Assembly: GCA_016715995.1 (NCBI GenBank)
Contig: JADJXF010000017.1
Span: forward strand, 155,993-219,992
DNA length: 64,000 nucleotides
Origin: Flavobacteriales bacterium
GTDB lineage: Bacteria > Bacteroidota > Bacteroidia > Flavobacteriales_F > PHOS-HE28
Reading direction: 5' to 3'
Below are positions 35,274-41,607 of this stretch, piece by piece. Each line of letters opens with the position of its first letter. Within the stretch, counting starts at the first letter, position 1. Under the pieces are notes generated by a model that was not told the origin of the DNA, did not search any database, and saw only the letters and a program-made list of their open reading frames with translations. Both the position numbers and the translations under genes were made by a program.

Positions 35274-35304
35274 GGATGGCGGTGGAATGGCCCGAAGCTA
35301 GGGC

Positions 35305-35406
35305 GTGGACCTCGAAACCGACATGCGCCAGAAGCTGCTGAAGAACGCCGCCAAGTACCCTGTGGAGAAGGCGAAGGGCGTTGCGACGAAGTATGATCGG
35401 TTGTAG
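35305..35406 (+). CDS. Short reading frame, possibly a gene remnant
   Basis: A 33-codon frame from GTG at 35305 (an ATG is at 35323) reading VDLETDMRQKLLKNAAKYPV and ending AKGVATKYDRL. It has Lys-rich protein-like composition but matches nothing I know. It fills most of the gap before the TcmP gene. Confidence 0.25.
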   Translation: MDLETDMRQKLLKNAAKYPVEKAKGVATKYDRL

Positions 35407-35436
35407 GGTATTGGACGAGGCATATCTTACGGCATC

Positions 35437-36303
35437 ATGAGTGACGTGGAATCCGGCAACGTGCCAATGGTCAGTGAGCCACTGAATGAGTTCGGCTCAA
35501 GTTGGACCGAGGACAAGGCCAACATGGTCTTTGACTATGCCAAGGCTTATCTCACGGCCATGAAGAACCAGCGCTTCCAGTTGCTCTACTTCGATGGTTT
35601 TGCCGGTTCGGGCGATGTGCAGTTAAAGGACGACACGCTCATGGAAAGCGTAGCGCTACGGGTGATGGGCATATCAGAGCCTCGTCGTTTCGACCGCTAC
35701 GTGATGGTGGAATTGGGCAAGAAGAAGGCGGGCAGTTTGCGCGCGAAGCTCAACGAGCGCTTCCCCGAACTCCGGGACCGCACATGGGTCATCGAGGACG
35801 ATTGCAACGCGCAACTGCGGAATCTGTCCGAGTACTTGAAGGCGAACCAGTATCGACGCGTGTTGGCGTTCCTTGACCCGTGCGGGATGCAAGTGGACCA
35901 TGCGGCCGTGGAGACCCTGAAGGACCTTCATGCCGATGTTTGGATCCTTTTCCCGTCCGGTATTGGCGCCAACAGGAACCTGTTCCGCGATGTGGCCAAG
36001 ATGAAGCCGGAGAACTTCAAAAGCGTGGAGCGCATCCTGGGCATCACCGAGCAGGAGATCAGGGACCACTACTACGAACCGACGCTGTTCGAAGAGTTCC
36101 CGGACAAGCGCGACGGCGGTATCGAGCGGACGCTTGAACTTTACCGCACCAAGCTCCAGCTATTGTTCAAGCACGTCTCAAAGACCAAGGAGATCCGGAA
36201 CTCGGCCGGTGGCATCATGTACCACCTGCTCATGGCATCGCAGGAGCCTTTGGCGATCAGGATCGCGGACCACATCATCAAGAAGTACAGTGGCAGAAAG
36301 TAG
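35437..36303 (+). CDS. tcmP: TcmP (three-Cys-motif partner protein)
   Basis: 288 residues with the family-typical opening WTEDKANMVFDYAKAYLTAM and YFDGFAGSGDV, a Rossmann methyltransferase-like glycine loop, and RVLAFLDPCGMQVDHAAVET with the DPxG motif of TcmP. Its partner gene follows with a 14-base overlap (36290-36303). TcmP/DUF5131 pairs are of unknown function, often found in accessory or defence loci. A TATCTTAC element lies about 15 bases upstream. Confidence 0.85.
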   Translation: MSDVESGNVPMVSEPLNEFGSSWTEDKANMVFDYAKAYLTAMKNQRFQLLYFDGFAGSGDVQLKDDTLMESVALRVMGISEPRRFDRYVMVELGKKKAGSLRAKLNERFPELRDRTWVIEDDCNAQLRNLSEYLKANQYRRVLAFLDPCGMQVDHAAVETLKDLHADVWILFPSGIGANRNLFRDVAKMKPENFKSVERILGITEQEIRDHYYEPTLFEEFPDKRDGGIERTLELYRTKLQLLFKHVSKTKEIRNSAGGIMYHLLMASQEPLAIRIADHIIKKYSGRK

Positions 36304-37000
36304 CATCGAGTGGACCGAACTGACCTGGAACCCCACCACGGGTTGCGACAAGCTGAGCGCGGGCTGCAAGTTCTGCTACGCCGAGGTCATGAGCCGCCGC
36401 CTGCACGCCATGGGGGTGGAGAAGTACCGCAACAACTTCAAGATCACCGTACACCCGGATACGCTGAAGGACCCCTTCACCTGGAGCGGCAAACGGCTGG
36501 TGTTCGTGAACAGCATGAGCGACCTCTTCCACGAGGCCGTGCCGCTCACCTTCATCATGATGGTCTTTGAGGTGATGAACCTGACCCCGCAGCACACCTA
36601 CCAAGTGCTCACCAAACGGGCCGACCGCCTCGCCGAAGTGGCCAAGCACCTCGACTGGACGCCCAACATCTGGATGGGCGTGAGCGTGGAGGACAAGCGT
36701 GTCCTGCACCGCATCGATGGGCTGCGCAGCACACCGGCGCAGGTGAAGTTCCTCTCCTGCGAACCGCTGATCGGGCCGCTGCCCGGGATGGACCTGCGTG
36801 GCATCGATTGGGTGATCGTAGGCGGCGAGAGCGGCCGCAAGCCCCGTCCCATGCAGGAGGAATGGGTGCTGGACATCAAGCAGCAGTGCGAGGTGTTCGG
36901 TGCCGACTTCTTCTTCAAGCAATGGGGCGGCACCAACAAGAAGAAGGCGGGCCGGGTGCTGGAAGGAAGGACCTGGGATGCGATGCCGGTGGTGGCGTGA
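36290..37000 (+). CDS. DUF5131 / phage Gp37-Gp68 family three-Cys-motif protein
   Basis: 236 residues from a GTG start at 36290. Opening SSIEWTELTWNPTTGCDKLS with Cys19, Cys25 and Cys28 (CX5CX2C) is the family's three-Cys motif, thought to bind an Fe-S cluster in a radical-SAM-like fold. Further blocks: FVNSMSDLFHEAVP, VLTKRADRLAEV, IWMGVSVED, FLSCEPLIGP and VGGESGRKPRPM. The overlap with tcmP implies a joint product. The reaction is not known. Confidence 0.85.
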   Translation: MAESSIEWTELTWNPTTGCDKLSAGCKFCYAEVMSRRLHAMGVEKYRNNFKITVHPDTLKDPFTWSGKRLVFVNSMSDLFHEAVPLTFIMMVFEVMNLTPQHTYQVLTKRADRLAEVAKHLDWTPNIWMGVSVEDKRVLHRIDGLRSTPAQVKFLSCEPLIGPLPGMDLRGIDWVIVGGESGRKPRPMQEEWVLDIKQQCEVFGADFFFKQWGGTNKKKAGRVLEGRTWDAMPVVA

Positions 37001-37024
37001 GGCTCAAAGCACTCGCGTAGTCGG

Positions 37025-37801
37025 CTAAGGAAAGGCAATGTCTAGTAGCACTGGGCAATGGTCCGAGCCCGTTACGGCGTTGAGGTGCTGACACCGTTGA
37101 ACCCTTGTGCTTAGGTTGGTGCTGGCAAGAAAATAGTCGAGACGCCAACCTACGTTTCTCTCTCTCAGTGCCTTTGTTTGACCCCACCACGTGTAATGCC
37201 CCGAATCGGCATTGAATAGGCGGAAGCAATCGACATAGCCGGACTCCAAGAACTCATCCATCCACCGCCTTTCCTCTGGCCTAAATCCTGCGTTGTTCTT
37301 ATTGTTCTTGAAGTGGAACAAGTCCCTTTCCATATGTGCAATGTTCAGGTCACCAGCGATGAGGATGTTCCCTCCGTCTCGGTTTAACCGCGCTACGTAG
37401 CGTGTGAATTCAGACAAGAACGTGAGTTTGTATGGTAGCCGTCGTAAATCACGATGACTGTGAGGAAAGTAGGCATTGATTATCCTCAATCCGGCGACAT
37501 TCACCATTTGGACTCTTGCCTCTACATCAACCTCCTCGACTTGAAGACCTGCGACATTCTCTGAGACCGAATAGTCCTTGCTCACCAGAAGACCCATACC
37601 GCTATACCCTCTTCGGCCACCGATATGCCAAAATGAATCAAACTCCCTTCGGTAACGGTACTTCAACTCGTGGCTAACTCTGAGATCAATCTTCGTTTCC
37701 TGTAGACAGAGAACATCAGGTTTATACTGAACAATCAGGTTGTTCAACTCTGCATTCAATATGCTTCGAATACCATTTACGTTCCATGATAAAATCCTCA
37801 T
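37025..37801 (-). CDS. ExoIII-type nuclease (AP endonuclease family)
   Basis: 258 residues, full length, with all catalytic residues of the Xth family visible: Asn7 (SWNVNGIRS), Glu35 (LQETKI), Tyr111 (NAYFPH), Asp151/Asn153 (AGDLNIAH), Asp222 (WRLDYFLAS), Asp247-His248 (GSDHCPV). Family enzymes are 3'-5' exonucleases and AP endonucleases on duplex DNA. Codon use is AT-richer than the flanking core genes. It is the last gene of the minus-strand cassette, 7 bases after the phosphorylase gene. It could be a repair enzyme, but the context suggests a nuclease effector or accessory factor. Confidence 0.85.
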   Translation of the reverse strand: MRILSWNVNGIRSILNAELNNLIVQYKPDVLCLQETKIDLRVSHELKYRYRREFDSFWHIGGRRGYSGMGLLVSKDYSVSENVAGLQVEEVDVEARVQMVNVAGLRIINAYFPHSHRDLRRLPYKLTFLSEFTRYVARLNRDGGNILIAGDLNIAHMERDLFHFKNNKNNAGFRPEERRWMDEFLESGYVDCFRLFNADSGHYTWWGQTKALRERNVGWRLDYFLASTNLSTRVQRCQHLNAVTGSDHCPVLLDIAFP

Positions 37802-37808
37802 GGTCCGA

Positions 37809-39221
37809 TCAGATGTGACTAGGCATCTTGCCGAGCAGTTCTTTCAAAAAGGCGGCTGCGACAATTGTTGCATACGGTTGCCAGATATCGTTCTTCTTGA
37901 CGTTGCAATAGTCGCATATCCCTCGTACTACGAGATACTGTTTCAGAAACTCGTGTGAAGCATCTGCGAGACCAGACCCTTCCATTTCAATCGCTCGCAC
38001 GCCTAGTGTTTCTTTTAGATAGTCCCGCATCTTGGCATCCTTCAACAACGTGTTCGAGCTTCCGATTTCACCAAGATGGACCCTCGGTCGGCCTTTGGTT
38101 CGCTTCTTATCTGTAGGATTCTTGAACGCTGTCTTACTCCATAGGCTATCCTTATTTAACTGGGTCCTGGGTCTATTGATCTTCATAGCATTACTTAACT
38201 CATCCAAATGCTGCCAGAGAGCCCTGTTAGGATCTGTGCAATCAAGCAACCTATGCACGAGTTTGAGCAAATTGGGACTTGATGGCCTAGGATAGTGGAC
38301 ATGTTTGCGACCATAGTTAGACTTCTTCACCATGTCGTACTGGATGACTCCATATTCATTTGAAACTACGATATCCCCAAGTCTGATATGCTTGTCAGGC
38401 ATGGATGGTTCCGGAACACCGCCAGCAATACCCACCATAATCATTTCTCGAATGGATGGATTCTCCTTTGCCATCTCGGTGGCCGCCATCGCAGCCGCGT
38501 TGTTACCCTTACCCGACCGAACTAAAATGACCTCGTGCATTCCTGTCAGACTTGCAAGCCGCCCGTACGTGTAGATTGAAACCCGGCCATTGGCGTCAAT
38601 CCTAGAGTCGTCATATGGCGCAGCCAAGATGGCCCGGACGGCATCGTACTCTATGTCTAAGGCCGTAACAATACCAATACTTGGGCGCCTATTCTGCATT
38701 GCGAGCTGATCGGAGTGTGCTTTCTGAAGCATCTGATTAATCGCATGCTCAGCTATTGTACTCATCAACTTCTCACGCTCTTCATCCGTTAAGTGCTGAT
38801 TGAAGTGATGCGTGGTGACACGGTACACCTGATGCAGCACAAGTGACACAAAGCCGCGTGAGAACTCCCCTGGTATGAGAACAAGTTTGTTCGATGTAGA
38901 AGCTCGCCTGCAAATTTCAAGAATCCGCGCACTGGCTCCTGGAGTTTGAGCAATGCCGATAAATCCATCAATCTGTGCAGCTGTCTCGAAGAGCAGAGCT
39001 GGTGTTGTGAGGTTGTCGGCCTTGTGTGATTCGGTCACACTATGGCTTACAGTTTTCAGAATCTCCGCGATATCGTCCGCCAGCCTTTGGGCTGATTCAT
39101 CATGCTTCGACGCTGTCAGAAGATAATGGCAGAATCCAACGCGTTTCGAGATTGCCTCTTCACACTTCCTTGCAAGGCCAGTCTGCAGCCGTGCTATCAT
39201 CGCCTTCGTCCGCTCGTCCAT
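37809..39221 (-). CDS. Nucleoside phosphorylase-like protein with extra N-terminal domain
   Basis: 470 residues. N-terminal domain of about 170 residues, Rossmann-like in pattern (ETAAQIDGFIGIAQTPGASA, NKLVLIPGEFSRGFVSLVLH), family not recognised. From about 185 a PNP/MTAN phosphorylase domain: SIGIVTALDIEYDAVRAIL, VRSGKGNNAAAMAATEM, VGIAGGVPEP, and at the C-terminus RAIEMEGSGLADASHEF and RGICDYCNVKKNDIWQPYA. The Glu and Asp of the purine-nucleosidase site are present. The C-terminal block closely resembles the phosphorylase domains of NLR-type immune proteins. Low-GC codon use. The next gene starts 3 bases upstream. Confidence 0.8.
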   Translation of the reverse strand: MDERTKAMIARLQTGLARKCEEAISKRVGFCHYLLTASKHDESAQRLADDIAEILKTVSHSVTESHKADNLTTPALLFETAAQIDGFIGIAQTPGASARILEICRRASTSNKLVLIPGEFSRGFVSLVLHQVYRVTTHHFNQHLTDEEREKLMSTIAEHAINQMLQKAHSDQLAMQNRRPSIGIVTALDIEYDAVRAILAAPYDDSRIDANGRVSIYTYGRLASLTGMHEVILVRSGKGNNAAAMAATEMAKENPSIREMIMVGIAGGVPEPSMPDKHIRLGDIVVSNEYGVIQYDMVKKSNYGRKHVHYPRPSSPNLLKLVHRLLDCTDPNRALWQHLDELSNAMKINRPRTQLNKDSLWSKTAFKNPTDKKRTKGRPRVHLGEIGSSNTLLKDAKMRDYLKETLGVRAIEMEGSGLADASHEFLKQYLVVRGICDYCNVKKNDIWQPYATIVAAAFLKELLGKMPSHI

Positions 39222-39224
39222 TCG

Positions 39225-40061
39225 TCAAAGCAAGCTCATGAAGGCTGAGCCATCAGGTGTAACAACGTATTCTCCGTTCTCCTCGATAAGAAACCCAACA
39301 CTGGCAAGCTCCGCGATTGCGTGCCTCACAGAATCCTCTCCACGTTCCGCGAGCCACTCGTTTCCAAGTAAGTCATCAAAGTGATGTTTTCCCTCGTTTA
39401 TCAGGTGGAGCACTTGTAATGCCATGGTGCCGGTAATGCTCTGGAGATGGTTTCGGTAGAGGGAGTTACTCACCGTACGACTACTGTCCTTCAACTTCAG
39501 TGCTCGTTCAAGTAGGTAGGCATTCAGTTGTTCCGATTCGAGTAGCCATCGCCTCTTTTCATGAGTCTTGTCATCGTGCAATTCTTGTAGCAGAACGTAC
39601 TTGTTCCCAAAGACGCTGAACTGAATCTCTTTGCTAGTATCCAATGCATAAAGTTCGACTGCCTCATTCCCAATTAGTTGTACTGCTCGGAGCCGATTCA
39701 TCCAATTACTATGATTCCATTTCCCGTACAGCCACTTAACCAACTGCCCCTGGTCATTACGAACCTCATTAGGAACATTATGTATCACCTCAAATCTCCC
39801 TAAATCGAGACGGTGCATCTCCTTGCAAACCAATTGATGTAGACTATCGGTCAAGGCCCGCATTTCACCGGTTACATGTATGCACTGACCAGTCTTACCG
39901 CTTGAAACTAGGTCAAGCAACAATGTGTTCGTAGCTCGTTTTATGGAAGATTCGGAGACGCTAGACTTGTTGCTCTCCTGAACGACTCGAACCCTACTCC
40001 AAGGCACTGTGTTACCCGTAGCAAGTTCCAGAGTTCTCTGTAGTGCCTTCTTTGAACTCAT
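39225..40061 (-). CDS. Unknown protein with winged-helix-like C-terminus
   Basis: 278 residues. The C-terminal 70 residues look like a winged helix (TMALQVLHLINEGKHHFDDL, EDSVRHAIAELASVGFLIEE, EYVVTPDG). The N-terminal half is not recognised. No signal peptide or membrane helix. It lies between the radical SAM enzyme (34 bases upstream) and the phosphorylase (3 bases downstream), so it is probably a regulator or a sensor subunit of the cassette. Confidence 0.6.
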   Translation of the reverse strand: MSSKKALQRTLELATGNTVPWSRVRVVQESNKSSVSESSIKRATNTLLLDLVSSGKTGQCIHVTGEMRALTDSLHQLVCKEMHRLDLGRFEVIHNVPNEVRNDQGQLVKWLYGKWNHSNWMNRLRAVQLIGNEAVELYALDTSKEIQFSVFGNKYVLLQELHDDKTHEKRRWLLESEQLNAYLLERALKLKDSSRTVSNSLYRNHLQSITGTMALQVLHLINEGKHHFDDLLGNEWLAERGEDSVRHAIAELASVGFLIEENGEYVVTPDGSAFMSLL

Positions 40062-40095
40062 CCTTACTCAATCATTAAACTAAATGAGGTGTGTA

Positions 40096-41226
40096 TCACA
40101 CAAGGCTAGAGACTGGAGTCGGCTCTGCGGCGGTGCGATGCTGTTCCCATTGCAGGCGCTCTTGCCAAACGTGTTCTTCCTGGTCTGGCTTAAAGGAAAA
40201 GCACAGCGGCACATACTTGCCATAAGACTTATGGCGACTCCTGTTGGTGCATGGGGTGGGCTTTGTCATGTCGTGCCCGTGTAGCTCGTTGCTTCCAGTA
40301 TGGTCCCACTCAATAGTGTCATCGAGATAGCGAGCAGTCCCAAAGCCGGTACAGATGAGATTTGAGCAAATTCGAATGGTGCCATTCGGATGAACCATTA
40401 CGCGCTCGCCAAGTTTGACCGGACAGAACCCATAGTACTTGGGGTTACGCGCAAATTCCTCCTTGGTGACAAAGCACTGAGGTAGTCGCACCGAGATTCC
40501 GTAGTCTCCATTTTGAGTGGCCGGATAGATTTCATCATAAACTGCGACCCATTCCTCAACCGTCGGATTGAAGTTTCCAGTCCATGTGTCCATCGGAATT
40601 CCCGCTTTGAAAAGATCATGGAAGTTGATGGTGTGTATTCCAAGGCTCTCGGCAAAGCGAATCATTTGATCCAGTTTGAATCGGCCATTCTCACCTCTCT
40701 TGACAAACTCGCGATGAACGCAACAGGTTATGGTGCACTTGTACCCAAGGGAAATCGCCTTCCGGATACTCGCAACGCACTTGTCAAACGTGCCAATGCC
40801 ACGTAGTGGGTCATTTGTTTCTGGTGAGTAACCGTCCAAGCTGAAAGCAATCTCGCTGAGGTCGTGGAATCTCGAGTTGTCTAGCAGCTTGTTGATGTAC
40901 TGGCCGTTGGTATCTATTCGGATGTACTGGTAACCCATTGACCGCGTTGCTTCAATGAGTTGAAGCAGCGGCTCATTGCTCCTTCCGTGCCCATACAATG
41001 TTGGCTCGCCACCAAGGAAAGTCGTCTTTGTAGCACCCAATGAACGGAATGACTCAAGAAGGGGAATTGCAACCTGAAGTGGAATCTCTTCTCGGATGAA
41101 GTGGGAAATGCTTGGCTTGTAAATGCACTGCTCGCAATTGATGTTACAGCGGTCAGTGATATACATGAAGACCTGCTTCAGGTTACGGAAGTGGTCAGCA
41201 AACTTTGGGTCGAGCTTATGTGCCAT
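40096..41226 (-). CDS. Radical SAM enzyme with C-terminal cysteine region
   Basis: 376 residues. The [4Fe-4S]-SAM motif CX3CX2C is Cys27, Cys31, Cys34 (TDRCNINCEQC); GGEP follows at FLGGEPTLYG. A C-terminal extension holds more cysteines (FCPVKLGERVMVHPNGTIRI, then CSNLICTG, PTPCTNR and PLCFSF), resembling a SPASM/twitch-type auxiliary cluster. Such enzymes modify peptides, nucleic acids or nucleotides. It opens the low-GC cassette and is the first gene transcribed. It does not carry the viperin-specific sequence, so ddhNTP production is not claimed. Confidence 0.8.
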   Translation of the reverse strand: MAHKLDPKFADHFRNLKQVFMYITDRCNINCEQCIYKPSISHFIREEIPLQVAIPLLESFRSLGATKTTFLGGEPTLYGHGRSNEPLLQLIEATRSMGYQYIRIDTNGQYINKLLDNSRFHDLSEIAFSLDGYSPETNDPLRGIGTFDKCVASIRKAISLGYKCTITCCVHREFVKRGENGRFKLDQMIRFAESLGIHTINFHDLFKAGIPMDTWTGNFNPTVEEWVAVYDEIYPATQNGDYGISVRLPQCFVTKEEFARNPKYYGFCPVKLGERVMVHPNGTIRICSNLICTGFGTARYLDDTIEWDHTGSNELHGHDMTKPTPCTNRSRHKSYGKYVPLCFSFKPDQEEHVWQERLQWEQHRTAAEPTPVSSLV

Positions 41227-41362
41227 TCCTCTTTCGAGTTGAGTTCGTGTTCAGGGCTACGTGCATTCGAGGGACTAAGATGGGGGTGATTGAGAGACCA
41301 CACAACCGTAGTACCTTCTCTTTCATTCGACTCGATCTCGGGAGAGGCAACGGGATAACTTA
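41227..41362. promoter_or_regulatory. Upstream region of the low-GC cassette
   Basis: About 136 bases between the radical SAM start and the RNA-like element. It should hold the cassette promoter on the minus strand; no clear -7/-33 pair is seen. Confidence 0.3.
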
Positions 41363-41459
41363 AATCGCGTTAGGGACAGCAGCGGAAAGCCCGGAGCCGT
41401 CTTCGGCGAGGACTTGTAGCGAATGGCCCGACGGCGAGGCTTCGAGCCGGAACGCCCAA
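41363..41459 (+). ncRNA. Structured RNA candidate resembling the flavo-1 motif
   Basis: Contains GGGACAGCAGCGGAAAGCCC, then GAGGACTTGTAGCGAATGGC and a closing GGAACGCCCAAA. Two small hairpins are visible (GCCGTCTTCGGC near 41396-41407 and GGCTTCGAGCC near 41438-41448). Paired AGCGGAAAGCCC / TAGCGAATGGCCC blocks are what I recall from intergenic RNA motifs of Flavobacteriia (flavo-1 class). Strand and class rest on pattern memory only. Confidence 0.45.
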
Positions 41460-41479
41460 ATCCTCACGGAGCAAGTAAC

Positions 41480-41572
41480 CTATGACTGATCCTGTTTCTT
41501 CACCATCGTAAGAATGGTCGCGATCGCCACCGTCTCCCCGGTCTCATCGAAGACATCCACCAGGAACTTCAC
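41480..41572 (-). repeat. Duplicated 3' end of paaZ
   Basis: On the minus strand this reads VKFLVDVFDETGETVAIATI then LTMVKKQDQS and a stop, a copy of the C-terminus of the adjacent PaaZ gene (41608-41700, ending LTMVKKLDQK). It lacks anything upstream and ends at a hairpin, so it is not a gene. Reading frame and stop are retained. Confidence 0.85.
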
Positions 41573-41591
41573 CCCGGGTCTAAGCCCGGGG
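41572..41591. terminator. Hairpin between paaZ and its duplicated tail
   Basis: CCCCGGG, loop TCTAAG, CCCGGGG: a perfect 7-bp stem just 17 bases beyond the paaZ stop on the minus strand. No T-run follows on either strand, so termination is tentative; it may be a repeat-element end. Confidence 0.4.
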
Positions 41592-41607
41592 CAGGCTCTT
41601 AGCGGAA

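Noticed and set aside
36290..37000. Prophage indicated by phage Gp37/Gp68 name
   Set aside because: The family name is historical; the gene is paired with tcmP and no structural phage genes exist in the window.
40096..41226. Prokaryotic viperin
   Set aside because: It has the radical SAM cysteines, but not the viperin-type sequence after them, and has an extra C-terminal cysteine region.
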